Shown in pieces: positions 41,706-50,163 of a stretch of DNA of 64,000 nucleotides. A program made the position numbers and the translations under genes. The notes under the pieces are model-generated. The model made no database searches, was not told the origin of the DNA, and saw only the letters and a program-made list of their open reading frames with translations. Position 1 is the stretch's first letter; every line of letters begins with the position of its first letter. The stretch is from Lewinellaceae bacterium (GTDB lineage: Bacteria; Bacteroidota; Bacteroidia; Chitinophagales; Saprospiraceae), in contig JACJXZ010000005.1 in assembly GCA_020636375.1 (NCBI GenBank), positions 248,001 through 312,000 on the forward strand, read 5' to 3'.

Positions 41706-42317
41706 TTATTTAGAATACAATTCGACGATCAACTGTTCGTTGATCTTTTCCGGTATTTGGTCGCGCTCCGGGTAGCTGAGGAATACGCCCTGCATCTTAT
41801 CCGGGTTGAACTCCAGCCAGGGGAACTTGCGCACGTCGGATTTGCCGCCAACGCTGTCCTTGACCACCTGCAGCCCCTGGGATTTGCCGCGGACGGAGAT
41901 GATGTCTCCGGGGCGCAGTTCGTAAGAAGGCACGTTGGTCAGTACGCCGTTCACAGTGATATGGCGGTGCGAGACGAGTTGGCGGGCTGCCCGGCGTGTC
42001 GGTGCCAGGCCGAGGCGGAAAACGGTATTGTCCAGGCGGGCTTCCAGCAGTTGCAGCAAAACCTCCCCGGTAACGCCCAGCTTGCTGTTGGCCTTTTCGA
42101 ACAGGTTGCGGAACTGGCGCTCCAGCACGCCATAGGTATACTTCGCTTTCTGCTTTTCCATCAGCTGCAGCGCATAATCGGACTTCTGCCTTCTCCGGCG
42201 GGTGTTCCCGTGTTGTCCGGGAGGATATTTCTTGCGTTCGAAGTGCTTATCGAATCCGTATATCGATTCGCCGAATGCTCTGGATTTTTTTGTCTTTGGA
42301 CCTGTATATCTCGCCAT
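41706..42317 (-). CDS. rpsD: 30S ribosomal protein S4
   Basis: 203 residues. MARYTGPKTKKSRAFGESIY, KKYPPGQHGNTRRRRQKSDY and an S4 RNA-binding domain near 95-160 (RLDNTVFRLGLAPTRRAARQ, LVSHRHITVNGVL). The zinc-binding Cys residues of some S4 proteins are absent, so it is the C-minus type. It nucleates 30S assembly and in many bacteria represses its own operon; it lies in the usual place between rpsK and rpoA, with a hairpin following the stop codon. Confidence 0.97.
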   Translation of the reverse strand: MARYTGPKTKKSRAFGESIYGFDKHFERKKYPPGQHGNTRRRRQKSDYALQLMEKQKAKYTYGVLERQFRNLFEKANSKLGVTGEVLLQLLEARLDNTVFRLGLAPTRRAARQLVSHRHITVNGVLTNVPSYELRPGDIISVRGKSQGLQVVKDSVGGKSDVRKFPWLEFNPDKMQGVFLSYPERDQIPEKINEQLIVELYSK

Positions 42318-42348
42318 TGGAGAACTTATTTTTGATCGCTATAAATAA

Positions 42349-42750
42349 TTAAACCCTTCTGCGCTTGGGCGGACGGCAGCCGTTGTGCGGAACCGGCGTC
42401 ACGTCTTTTATACGCGTTACTTTAATGCCGGCCACGTCGATAGCGCGAATAGCCGCTTCCCGGCCCGAGCCGGGCCCTTTCACGTGGACCTCAGCAGTCC
42501 GCAGGCCCGCTTCGTAGGCAGCGCGGGCAGCTTCGGTAGCCGCGATCTGGGCGGCGTAGGGTGTATTCTTCTTGGAGCCGCGGAAACCAGCCTTGCCGGC
42601 GGAAGACCAGGAGATAACCTGCCCTTTCTTATTGGTCACGGAAATGATGATGTTGTTGAAGGTAGCTTTGATGTAAGCCATCCCTTCGGCATCCACCCGT
42701 ATATTCCTCTTTTTGACTTTTTTTTGCTTGGATGATCTTCCCTTTGCCAT
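42349..42750 (-). CDS. rpsK: 30S ribosomal protein S11
   Basis: 133 residues. Conserved blocks AEGMAYIKATFNNIIISVTN, GFRGSKKNTPYAAQIAATEA and VKGPGSGREAAIRAIDVAGI, ending TPVPHNGCRPPKRRRV. It forms the platform of the 30S subunit near the mRNA exit with S7. It is 31 bases upstream of rpsD. Confidence 0.98.
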   Translation of the reverse strand: MAKGRSSKQKKVKKRNIRVDAEGMAYIKATFNNIIISVTNKKGQVISWSSAGKAGFRGSKKNTPYAAQIAATEAARAAYEAGLRTAEVHVKGPGSGREAAIRAIDVAGIKVTRIKDVTPVPHNGCRPPKRRRV

Positions 42751-42829
42751 GGATCAGATTATTGATTTATTGGTTTGCCAATACAGCGGACGGGGCGCCC
42801 GGAGCGGCCGTCGTGTACAGCGCGAATGG

Positions 42830-43207
42830 TTACTTGGTTGCCTTCTTCTTGTTTGCGACCGTCTTACGCTTCCCCTTGCGGGTACGGGCGTTGGTGCGGG
42901 TGCGCTGGCCGCGCACGGGCAGGCCCTTGCGGTGGCGCAGGCCCCGGTAGCAGCCGATGTCCATCAGGCGCTTGATGTTCATCTGTACTTCAGAACGGAG
43001 TTCCCCTTCCACCTTGTACTCCTCGGTGATGATCCGGGCGATCTCCCGGACGTTCTCATCCGACCAGTCCTGGACTTTGATGTCCTCATCGATTCCTGCC
43101 TTGGCCAGGATCTTACTGGCGTTGGAGGGGCCTATTCCGAAGATATAGGTCAAGCTTACAACCCCGCGCTTATTTCTGGGCAAGTCAACACCTACTATAC
43201 GAGCCAT
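42830..43207 (-). CDS. rpsM: 30S ribosomal protein S13
   Basis: 125 residues from the ATG at 43207 (MARIVGVDLPRNKRGVVSLT); the frame is open further upstream to 43249, but those codons precede the conserved start. IFGIGPSNASKILAKAGIDE and the basic tail RGLRHRKGLPVRGQRTRTNA (which reaches the P site) are intact. It sits at the top of the 30S head and contacts tRNA and L5. Confidence 0.97.
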   Translation of the reverse strand: MARIVGVDLPRNKRGVVSLTYIFGIGPSNASKILAKAGIDEDIKVQDWSDENVREIARIITEEYKVEGELRSEVQMNIKRLMDIGCYRGLRHRKGLPVRGQRTRTNARTRKGKRKTVANKKKATK

Positions 43208-43256
43208 TTTGAATTTGTTGTTTATTCTTTTGAATGACAGTCCCGGCAAGCCAATG

Positions 43257-43373
43257 CTAGCCCTGGCGCTGCTTGAACTTCGGGTTTTTCTTGTTGATGA
43301 TGTAAATCTTCCCTTTCCTCTTCACGATCTTGCAATCCGAGGAACGTTTCTTTACGGAAGCTCTGACTTTCAT
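43257..43373 (-). CDS. rpmJ: 50S ribosomal protein L36
   Basis: 38 residues: MKVRASVKKRSSDCKIVKRK, then GKIYIINKKNPKFKQRQG. The classical zinc ligands (Cys11, Cys14, Cys27, His33) are reduced to Cys14 only, so this is the zinc-free form usual in the phylum. The gene lies in its normal place between infA and rpsM, 49 bases from each. Confidence 0.95.
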   Translation of the reverse strand: MKVRASVKKRSSDCKIVKRKGKIYIINKKNPKFKQRQG

Positions 43374-43421
43374 GATTGTCGTTTTTCCGGATAATCAAAT
43401 AATATCACGATCAGTACGGTG

Positions 43422-43640
43422 TTACTTGTAGCGGTATATGATCCGCCCTCTTGACAAGTCGTAAGGAGACATCTCCACCGCTACCTTGTCCCCGGGTAGT
43501 ATCCGGATGTAGTTCATGCGCATCTTGCCGGAAATGGTGGCCACGATCTGGTGGTCATTTTCCAGCCGGACGCGGAACATCGCGTTGGACAAGGCTTCTT
43601 CTATTACACCATCCTGTTTTATCAGGTTCTTTTTGGACAT
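43422..43640 (-). CDS. infA: Translation initiation factor IF-1
   Basis: 72 residues with the S1/OB-fold: QDGVIEEALSNAMFRVRLEN, DHQIVATISGKMRMNYIRIL, PGDKVAVEMSPYDLSRGRII. IF-1 blocks the ribosomal A site during initiation. It has a promoter just upstream (43659-43689), which makes infA-rpmJ-rpsM-rpsK-rpsD-rpoA-rplQ expressible apart from the upstream genes. Confidence 0.98.
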   Translation of the reverse strand: MSKKNLIKQDGVIEEALSNAMFRVRLENDHQIVATISGKMRMNYIRILPGDKVAVEMSPYDLSRGRIIYRYK

Positions 43641-43658
43641 AGCTTAAATTTCGGTGTG

Positions 43659-43689
43659 CAAAGATAAGGATTTTAAGCGTATTTCCACT
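43659..43689 (-). promoter_or_regulatory. Internal promoter before infA
   Basis: Minus strand -7 box TATCTTTG (43666-43659) with AGTG in the -33 place 19 bases further upstream. It follows the 375-base repeat-filled gap after map. Confidence 0.6.
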
Positions 43690-43980
43690 CTTATTTTGTG
43701 AAAAATTGACAGGATTGACAGGAAACCGTGGAAGCGCATGGGTTTCAGGCAGGATTTACAGGTTTCCGGAGCCTGGCGCTTCGTTTCCTGGATGCCTGCT
43801 GGCCCGGGTTTGGCTAGACAGGATTTACAGGTTTTCGGAGCCTGGCGCTTCGTTTCCTGGGTGCCTGCTGGCCTGGGTTAGACAGGATTCACAGGATTTA
43901 CAGGTTTCCGGAGCCTGGCGCTTCGTTTCCCGGGTGCCTGGCTGGCCCGGGTTATCCTGTTAATCCTGTCTACACTTTTT
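43690..43980. repeat. Three tandem 70-bp units with ACAGGATTTACAGG words
   Basis: CAGGATTTACAGGTTTCCGG begins units near 43749, 43819 and 43890; each continues AGCCTGGCGCTTCGTTTCCT and ends with a GCCTGCTGGCCCGGG-like block. The short words TTGACAGGATTGACAGG (43707) and ATCCTGTTAATCCTGTC (43953) flank the array in opposite orientation. It lies inside the ribosomal operon between map and infA. Confidence 0.85.
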
Positions 43981-44016
43981 TGCTTTTTCTCCTCCCTCTA
44001 TCCTGTCAATCCTGTA

Positions 44017-44847
44017 TCAGACAGTCTCGGTCTTCAGTTCCACCAGTTGCACGTTTGCATTTTTCCGGATAGCGTCCTCGATCGGAGCGTGGTCGGAGAG
44101 GGTCTCGGTATGGTCTTTCCGGATAGCCACCGTATGTTCGTAATGAGCTGAGGGTTTCCGGTCTTTGGCGTAGACCGTCCATCCGTCGGCTTCGGTGCGC
44201 ACTTCCTTACGGCCCAGGTTGACCATAGGCTCTATGGCGATGACCAGCCCTTCCTTCAGCAGGGGCCCGCGGCCCCTTTTGCCGTAGTTGGGCACTTCCG
44301 GAGCTTCATGCAGTTCCCGGCCGATGCCATGGCCCACCAATTCCCGGACCACGCCGTATTTGTGTTCGCGTTCGACGTACTGCTGGACGGCAAATCCGAT
44401 GTCCCCCAGGCGGTTGCCAACGACGGCGGCGTCGATAGCCTTGTAGAGGGAGGTGTTGGTCACCCGGCACAATTCCATAACTTCTTCCTCTACGTCGCCG
44501 AGGGCAAAAGTGTAGGCGGAATCCCCGTGGAAGCCGTTGAGGTAGGCGCCGCAGTCGACGGACACCAGGTCGCCCTCGCGGAATATCTGGTCCCGGGAAG
44601 GGATTCCGTGTACGACATGCTCATTGACGGACACGCAGAGGGTGGCGGGAAAACCGTTATATCCTTTAAAGGAAGGAACCGCCCCGTGGTCCAGGATCAG
44701 TTCCTCGGCGGCCTTGTCGATCTCGGCTCCGCTGATACCGGGCCGGATGATACCGGCCACGTGGGCCAGTGCCCGGCAGACCAGCAGGCAGCTCTCTCTG
44801 ATGTATTCTATTTCTTCATCTGTTTTGTAAAAAACCATTCCGGACAT
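44017..44847 (-). CDS. map: Methionine aminopeptidase, type I
   Basis: 276 residues. Metal ligands are Asp98, Asp109, His173, Glu206 and Glu237, with catalytic His80 (ATLCVSVNEHVVHGIP, VSVDCGAYLNGFHGDS, VGHGIGRELHE, VIAIEPMV, SAHYEHTV). It removes the N-terminal Met of nascent proteins. It lies after secY as in many operons. The last 25 residues (IRKNANVQLVELKTETV) extend slightly past the usual end. Confidence 0.97.
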   Translation of the reverse strand: MSGMVFYKTDEEIEYIRESCLLVCRALAHVAGIIRPGISGAEIDKAAEELILDHGAVPSFKGYNGFPATLCVSVNEHVVHGIPSRDQIFREGDLVSVDCGAYLNGFHGDSAYTFALGDVEEEVMELCRVTNTSLYKAIDAAVVGNRLGDIGFAVQQYVEREHKYGVVRELVGHGIGRELHEAPEVPNYGKRGRGPLLKEGLVIAIEPMVNLGRKEVRTEADGWTVYAKDRKPSAHYEHTVAIRKDHTETLSDHAPIEDAIRKNANVQLVELKTETV

Positions 44848-44906
44848 GAATACAACCTTTCTTTAAACTGTTAAAGGCCGGTAAAGGTTTACCAGCCATA
44901 TTTTAG

Positions 44907-44947
44907 CACCGTACCGTCCTGCGGGCAAGCCACAGGACGGTACGGTG
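44907..44947 (-). promoter_or_regulatory. 15-bp perfect hairpin between secY and map
   Basis: CACCGTACCGTCCTG (44907-44921) and CAGGACGGTACGGTG (44933-44947) with an 11-base loop. On the minus strand only a short A/T-rich stretch follows, so it is not a strong terminator; it may stabilise or process the mRNA. Confidence 0.6.
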
Positions 44948-44988
44948 ATCTTGATATTTCATCGGTAGGGCGCTCGCCCCATCGGGTT

Positions 44989-46362
44989 TTACATATTGGC
45001 ACCGATGCCCTGAACCCGGCTGCGGCCCTGTATCCTTCCGGATTTGACCAGGCCGTCGTAGCGGCGCATCAGCAGGTGGCTTTCGATTTGCTGGAGAGTG
45101 TCGAGTACGACAGCGACGAGGATCAGCAGGGATGTCCCCCCGAAGAACATAGCAAAAGCGATGTTCACGCCGAATGCAGCGGCGAAAGCCGGCAGGATGG
45201 AGATCAGGCCCAGGAAAATGGATCCGGGCAGGGTGATACGGGTCGTTACTGCATCGATGAAATCTGCCGTCGGTTTTCCGGGTTTGATGCCGGGGATGAA
45301 GGCATTCTGGCGCTTCAGGTATTCGGCATACTGCTGCGGGTTGACCAGCAGGGCGGTGTAGACGTAGGTAAACAGTACGACCAGGATGAAGTAAATGATA
45401 TTATAGGGTGCCGAGGTAAAGTCGTTGAGTGCCCGGAGGATCGGGTTGGCGGCCACATCTCCCCCGCCGCTCGTCACGAACTGGGCGATGGTGGCCGGCA
45501 GGAACATCAGCGCCTGCGCGAAGATGATCGGCATGACGCCGGCGGCGTTCACTTTTAGCGGGATGTAGTCGCGCGCGCCGGCTGCCGGCATGGCATTGGC
45601 ACCGCGGCCCACCATGCGCTTGGCGAACTGGATAGGAATCCGGCGAACCCCCTGGACGATAAGCACCGTTGCCATGACCACGGCAAACAGGACGGCCATT
45701 TCCAGTACAAAGACCAGCAAACCGTTATTTTCCAGCTGAGACTGAAATTCGAAGACGATCGCCTGCGGCAGGCTGGCGATGATGCCGACGGTGATCAGCA
45801 GGGATACGCCGTTGCCAATGCCCCGGTCGGTAATGCGTTCGCCCAGCCACATAGCAAAGACCGTACCGGTGGCCAGGATGATGATATTGGAAATCCAGAA
45901 TACTCCCATCGGGATAGTGGGGTCGATGGCACCCAGGCTGTTGATGTAGGTAAGGTATCCTCCACCCTGGACCAGGGTGATGGCAACCGTCAGCAGGCGG
46001 GTGATCTGGTTAAGCTTCTTGCGGCCCGACTCTCCTTCTTTTTGCTGCAGGCGCTGGAAATAAGGCACAGCGAAGCCCAGCAGCTGAATGATGATGGAGG
46101 CGGTGATATAAGGCATGATGCCCAGGGCAAAAACAGCAGCGTTGTTGAAGGCGCCGCCGGTAAATACGTTGATCAGGCCCAGCAGGTCGTTGGGCGCGTT
46201 GTTGTTCTGGGTGGCGCTATCCAGCACAGAGGGGATCACCCCCGGAAGGACCACATAAGAACCGAAACGGAACACCAACAGCATACCCAGCGTGAACAGA
46301 ATGCGGTCCCGCAGTTCCTTGATCTTCCAAATATTCTTCAGAGTGGTAATTAGCTTTTTCAT
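44989..46362 (-). CDS. secY: Protein translocase subunit SecY
   Basis: 457 residues and ten membrane helices. Conserved blocks: LRDRILFTLGMLLVFRFGSY, FALGIMPYITASIIIQLL, GVMPIIFAQALMFLPATIAQ, and the cytoplasmic loop VNPQQYAEYLKRQNAFIPGI KPGKPT, which binds SecA or the ribosome. It forms the translocation pore with SecE and SecG. It is 126 bases downstream of rplO; a short hairpin (ATGGGGA...TCCCCAT, about 46447-46465) lies in that gap. Confidence 0.98.
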   Translation of the reverse strand: MKKLITTLKNIWKIKELRDRILFTLGMLLVFRFGSYVVLPGVIPSVLDSATQNNNAPNDLLGLINVFTGGAFNNAAVFALGIMPYITASIIIQLLGFAVPYFQRLQQKEGESGRKKLNQITRLLTVAITLVQGGGYLTYINSLGAIDPTIPMGVFWISNIIILATGTVFAMWLGERITDRGIGNGVSLLITVGIIASLPQAIVFEFQSQLENNGLLVFVLEMAVLFAVVMATVLIVQGVRRIPIQFAKRMVGRGANAMPAAGARDYIPLKVNAAGVMPIIFAQALMFLPATIAQFVTSGGGDVAANPILRALNDFTSAPYNIIYFILVVLFTYVYTALLVNPQQYAEYLKRQNAFIPGIKPGKPTADFIDAVTTRITLPGSIFLGLISILPAFAAAFGVNIAFAMFFGGTSLLILVAVVLDTLQQIESHLLMRRYDGLVKSGRIQGRSRVQGIGANM

Positions 46363-46488
46363 CTACAAGTATTTACTGCATTTCGGCCTCTTCGACGGAA
46401 AGCGAGCTATCTGTTTCCATAGCCTTCTGCTCTCCTCCAAAAAATGAATGGGGAGTAAATCCCCATATTCGTTTCGGATGCGCTGACT

Positions 46489-46938
46489 TTATCCAGCAAC
46501 AGTTGCGGTTCCGCCCAGGGCTTCGATGGCTTCCTTTGCGCTGGCGGAGAAAGCATGGGCTTCGACCTGTAGTTTAGCTTTCAACTCGCCACCCCCTAAA
46601 ATTTTCACCTTGTCGTTCTTGCTGACGATGCCACGGCTCACCAATGCTTCCAGGGTGACGGCATCCAGGTTGTATTTTTCGGAAATCTGCTGGAGCCTCG
46701 ACAAGTTGACCGGCGTATAGGCCACCCGGTTGGGGCTCTTGAACCCAATCTTCGGCAGGCGCATCTGCAACGGCATCTGCCCGCCTTCGAAATTGCGCTT
46801 TTCCTTAAAACCCGAGCGGGATTTCGCTCCCTTATGGCCACGGGTAGCCGTACGGCCATGGCCGGAACCAATTCCCCTGGCAATTCGCTTGCGCTTCTTC
46901 ACCGCTCCAGCCGCAGGCTTCAAGCTATGTAGTTTCAT
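46489..46938 (-). CDS. rplO: 50S ribosomal protein L15
   Basis: 149 residues: MKLHSLKPAAGAVKKRKRIA, RGIGSGHGRTATRGHKGAKS, FEGGQMPLQMRLPKIGFKSP and the C-terminal VKILGGGELKAKLQVEAHAF. Standard length. A clear promoter lies 30 bases upstream of its start, so rplO-secY-map can be transcribed separately. Confidence 0.98.
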   Translation of the reverse strand: MKLHSLKPAAGAVKKRKRIARGIGSGHGRTATRGHKGAKSRSGFKEKRNFEGGQMPLQMRLPKIGFKSPNRVAYTPVNLSRLQQISEKYNLDAVTLEALVSRGIVSKNDKVKILGGGELKAKLQVEAHAFSASAKEAIEALGGTATVAG

Positions 46939-46967
46939 GACTTAATGTATCTTTTATGAGTCATTTG

Positions 46968-46998
46968 CAAAGATATCCGGCAATACCGGCTTTGCAAA
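46968..46998 (-). promoter_or_regulatory. Internal promoter before rplO
   Basis: Minus strand TTTG (46998-46995), exactly 19 bases, then TATCTTTG (46975-46968): a full match to the Bacteroidota consensus, 30 bases before the rplO start. Confidence 0.75.
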
Positions 46999-47066
46999 CT
47001 TTTAATTCAAAGATTTTTTCACCCCGAGCGAAGCCGAGGGATACCCCGAGCGAAGCCGAGGGGCAC

Positions 47067-47255
47067 CTACGCCTCCTCCACAGCAACCAGGTGGCTGACT
47101 TTTGCCACCATCCCCAGGATTTGCGGCGTGGCCGTATGCACCACGCTCTTGCTTATCCTGCCCAGCCCCAGCGCTTTGATCGTCGCTTTCTGCTTCTTGG
47201 GGCGGTCAATGGTACTCCTGACCTGAGTGATTTTTATCTTGTTCAGCTTGTCCAT
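47067..47255 (-). CDS. rpmD: 50S ribosomal protein L30
   Basis: 62 residues from the ATG at 47255 (MDKLNKIKITQVRSTIDRPK); the frame extends to 47288, but that would overlap rpsE and is not conserved. KALGLGRISKSVVHTATPQI and MVAKVSHLVAVEEA match. Two copies of CCCGAGCGAAGCCGAGGG follow its stop (47023-47061). Confidence 0.95.
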   Translation of the reverse strand: MDKLNKIKITQVRSTIDRPKKQKATIKALGLGRISKSVVHTATPQILGMVAKVSHLVAVEEA

Positions 47256-47280
47256 CACACTTTGTTTTAGAAAGCGGAAA

Positions 47281-47799
47281 TTATCCATTAAACAATTTTT
47301 CCATAGAAATATTGCGCTGGCGCGACACTTCCATAGGGCTTCTCAGCCTGGACAAAGCGTCGATGGTGGCCTTGACCACGTTGTGCGGGTTGGAAGACCC
47401 CATTGATTTGGCCAGAACATTGTGTACGCCGGCGATTTCCAGCACGGCCCGCATGGCGCCGCCGGCGATCACGCCGGTACCGTCAGAAGCCGGCTTGATC
47501 AGCACTTTGCCAGCGCCGTATTTACCTTTCTGCTCGTGCGGGATAGTCCCCTTATGCAGCGGAATTTTGATCAGGTTTTTCTTGGCGTCGTCCACCGCTT
47601 TGGAGATGGATTCCGAAACGTCGCGCGCTTTGCCCAGGCCGTGGCCGACCGTCCCGTTGCCGTCGCCGACGACGACGATGGCAGCGAAGCTGAACGTCCG
47701 TCCCCCCTTGGTCACTTTGGCAACGCGGTTGAGGTTGACCAGCTTCTCCTTCAGTTCCGTTTCAGCGGGTTTAATCCTGTTAGAGCTCTTATTAGCCAT
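47281..47799 (-). CDS. rpsE: 30S ribosomal protein S5
   Basis: 172 residues with the double-stranded RNA-binding half (LVNLNRVAKVTKGGRTFSFA, VVGDGNGTVGHGLGKARDVS) and C-terminal half (KPASDGTGVIAGGAMRAVLE, GVHNVLAKSMGSSNPHNVVK). It helps keep decoding accuracy together with S4 and S12. Confidence 0.98.
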   Translation of the reverse strand: MANKSSNRIKPAETELKEKLVNLNRVAKVTKGGRTFSFAAIVVVGDGNGTVGHGLGKARDVSESISKAVDDAKKNLIKIPLHKGTIPHEQKGKYGAGKVLIKPASDGTGVIAGGAMRAVLEIAGVHNVLAKSMGSSNPHNVVKATIDALSRLRSPMEVSRQRNISMEKLFNG

Positions 47800-47823
47800 T
47801 ATTGTCTGCTTGTGTAAGTTATA

Positions 47824-48177
47824 TTAAAATTTGAGGCCGCCCTCGCGGGCACCTTCCGCCAGCGCCCTGACCCGGCCGTGATAAAGGTAACCGCTGCGGT
47901 CGAAGACTACGGTTTCGACGTTGTGTGCTTTGGCGCGTTCTGCGATCAGCTGCCCTACCTGCTTGGCCCGGTCGACCGGCTTGATATCCCGGGGGACGCC
48001 TGCTTCGCGGGAAGAAGCCGAGAAGAGCGTATGGCCGTTGACATCATCGATAGCCTGGCAGTAAATATCCCGGTTGCTGCGGTAAACACTCAGGCGCGGG
48101 CGCGAGGCCGTGCCCTTGATCTTGTCACGTATCCTCCAGTGGATCCGTTGCCTTCTTTTTGCTTTTGAAAATGACAT
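47824..48177 (-). CDS. rplR: 50S ribosomal protein L18
   Basis: 117 residues: RRQRIHWRIRDKIKGTASRP, RLSVYRSNRDIYCQAIDDVN, VVFDRSGYLYHGRVRALAEG AREGGLKF. It binds 5S rRNA with L5. It lies 24 bases before rpsE. Confidence 0.98.
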   Translation of the reverse strand: MSFSKAKRRQRIHWRIRDKIKGTASRPRLSVYRSNRDIYCQAIDDVNGHTLFSASSREAGVPRDIKPVDRAKQVGQLIAERAKAHNVETVVFDRSGYLYHGRVRALAEGAREGGLKF

Positions 48178-48255
48178 TTCTTTTCTTTTTTAGCCTTAGT
48201 GTAAGGGCATCTGCCCAGACCCAAGGCCCGGTATGTAAAGAAAACGATGCGTTGT

Positions 48256-48810
48256 TTACTTGCCGGCGGCCTTGCCTACCTTGCGGCGGACCTCTTCGCC
48301 CATGTAGCGGATACCCTTGCCCTTGTAAGGTTCAGGCTTCCGGAAGGAGCGGATTTTGGCGGCGACCTGCCCCAGCAACTGCTTGTCGATGGATTCCAGG
48401 CGGACTGCCGGGTTCTTTCCTTTTTCCATCCGGGTTTCTACTTTGACTTCATCCGGGAGGGCGAACATGACCGGGTGGGAGAAACCGACGGTAAGTTCCA
48501 GCAACTGGCCCGTATTGGAGGCGCGGTAACCGACGCCCACCAGCTCCAGCTCCTTGACAAAACCATTCGTCACGCCTTCCACCATATTATTGATCAGGGA
48601 ACGATACAAGCCGTGCATAGCGCGGTGGCGCTTCTGTTCCGTCGGCCGCTCTACAGTGAGGACGCCGTCGTCGACCTTAACCGTAATATCGGGGTCGATC
48701 TGCTGCCGGAGTTCTCCTTTCGGCCCCTTCACCGTAACCACATTGGACGGGCTGACATCTATCGTTACCCCCTTGGGCATTTCGATCGGAGCTTTTCCTA
48801 TCCTTGACAT
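48256..48810 (-). CDS. rplF: 50S ribosomal protein L6
   Basis: 184 residues, two tandem L6 domains: MSRIGKAPIEMPKGVTIDVS, VTVKGPKGELRQQIDPDITV, and the second with ELVGVGYRASNTGQLLELTV and RKPEPYKGKGIRYMGEEVRR. It lies beneath the L7/L12 stalk near the factor-binding site. Confidence 0.98.
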   Translation of the reverse strand: MSRIGKAPIEMPKGVTIDVSPSNVVTVKGPKGELRQQIDPDITVKVDDGVLTVERPTEQKRHRAMHGLYRSLINNMVEGVTNGFVKELELVGVGYRASNTGQLLELTVGFSHPVMFALPDEVKVETRMEKGKNPAVRLESIDKQLLGQVAAKIRSFRKPEPYKGKGIRYMGEEVRRKVGKAAGK

Positions 48811-48837
48811 TTTTGCTGTGTTTTGGAGCTTACAAAA

Positions 48838-49242
48838 TTAGTAGACGTAGCAGAGCAACTCTCCGCCAACGTTGGCTTCCCGGGCCTGCTTATCCGTCAT
48901 CAGGCCATGAGAAGTGGAAACGATGCAGATGCCCAGCCCGTTGATGATGCGCGGGACTTCGTCCGCCCTGGCATATTTGCGCAGGCCCGGCTTGCTGATA
49001 CGGCCCAGTTCCCGGATGACGGGAAGCTTGGTCTGCGGGTCGTACTTCAGGGCAATCTTGATCATCCCCTGCTTGCCTTCATCATCGGCGAACATATACT
49101 TCAGGATATACCCCTGGTTGTAGAGGATTTCCGTGATGCTCTTCTTGAGCCTGGAAGCCGGTATTTCGACGATCCGGTGCCCCGCCTGCTGCGCATTGCG
49201 GATTCTCGTCAGGTAATCTGCTATTGGATCTGTAACTGCCAT
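48838..49242 (-). CDS. rpsH: 30S ribosomal protein S8
   Basis: 134 residues: DPIADYLTRIRNAQQAGHRI, EIPASRLKKSITEILYNQGY, and the conserved end VPRIINGLGICIVSTSHGLM TDKQAREANVGGELLCYVY. It binds helix 21 of 16S rRNA and is an assembly and often autoregulatory protein of the spc operon. Confidence 0.98.
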   Translation of the reverse strand: MAVTDPIADYLTRIRNAQQAGHRIVEIPASRLKKSITEILYNQGYILKYMFADDEGKQGMIKIALKYDPQTKLPVIRELGRISKPGLRKYARADEVPRIINGLGICIVSTSHGLMTDKQAREANVGGELLCYVY

Positions 49243-49308
49243 TGTTTAATGATATTAGAAGCGCCGGGAGTTCTGGCTTTCACCAGGCGCACAATGATGT
49301 ACTCTTTC

Positions 49309-49578
49309 TTACCAGCTTGCTTTCGTCACGCCCGGGATTTTTCCTTCCAGGGCCATCTCCCGGAACTTCACCCGGCACAGGCCGAACTGGCGCATATAGC
49401 CCTTGGGGCGGCCGGTCAGCTTGCAGCGGTTGTGAAGCCGGATGGAGTTGGAGTTGCGCGGCAATTTGTCGAGCTCTTCCCACATCCCTTCTTCTTTCAG
49501 TTTTTTGCGGAGAGCAGCGTACTTGGCCACCATCTTTTCTCTCTTCCTCTCGCGAGCTATTACGGATTTCTTAGCCAT
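49309..49578 (-). CDS. rpsN: 30S ribosomal protein S14 (zinc-free form)
   Basis: 89 residues: MAKKSVIARERKREKMVAKY, AALRKKLKEEGMWEELDKLP, RLHNRCKLTGRPKGYMRQFG LCRVKFREMA. The two CxxC pairs of the short zinc form are absent, so this is the longer C-minus type. It lies in the 30S head. Confidence 0.98.
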   Translation of the reverse strand: MAKKSVIARERKREKMVAKYAALRKKLKEEGMWEELDKLPRNSNSIRLHNRCKLTGRPKGYMRQFGLCRVKFREMALEGKIPGVTKASW

Positions 49579-49602
49579 TTTATAAAAATTGCTGGTTTTG
49601 AA

Positions 49603-50163
49603 TTAATTTCTCTGGTTCCGGAACGGCAGCCCCATCATCTTCAACAGGGCGAGCGCCTCGGCGTCGGTCTTGGCGGTGGTGACGAAGGTCACGTCCATGC
49701 CGGTGATCTTGTTGACCTTGTCGAGGTCGATTTCCGGGAAGATGATCTGTTCGGTAATACCCATAGAATAGTTCCCCCGGCCGTCGAAGCTCTTATCGTT
49801 GATGCCCCGGAAGTCGCGCACACGCGGCAGGGCCACGGTGATCAGGCGGTCCAGGAATTCGTACATGCGGATGTCGCGCAGGGTGACGCGCGCGCCGATG
49901 GTCATGCCTTCGCGAAGCTTGAAGTTGGAGACCGATTTGCGGGCTTTGGTCGGCACGGCGCGCTGGCCGGCGATGGTTGTCAACTCCTCGAGGGCATTGT
50001 CCACCATCTTTTTGTCCTGGGTTGCTTCGCCCACACCCTGGTTGATGCAAATCTTGACCAGCCGGGGCACTTCCATGACCGAACCGTACTGGAACTGTTC
50101 CATCAGGGCGGGCACCACCTCTTCCCGATATTTGTTCTTGAGTCTGGGTATATAGCTCATCAC
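49603..50163 (-). CDS. rplE: 50S ribosomal protein L5
   Basis: 186 residues: IPRLKNKYREEVVPALMEQF, VPRLVKICINQGVGEATQDK, ARKSVSNFKLREGMTIGARV and NYSMGITEQIIFPEIDLDKV. It binds 5S rRNA and contacts S13. Its ATG overlaps the rplX stop by four bases, giving translational coupling. Confidence 0.98.
   Translation of the reverse strand: MMSYIPRLKNKYREEVVPALMEQFQYGSVMEVPRLVKICINQGVGEATQDKKMVDNALEELTTIAGQRAVPTKARKSVSNFKLREGMTIGARVTLRDIRMYEFLDRLITVALPRVRDFRGINDKSFDGRGNYSMGITEQIIFPEIDLDKVNKITGMDVTFVTTAKTDAEALALLKMMGLPFRNQRN

Noticed and set aside
43706..43963. 85-aa plus-strand frame between infA and map
   Set aside because: Translation of the three 70-bp tandem units.
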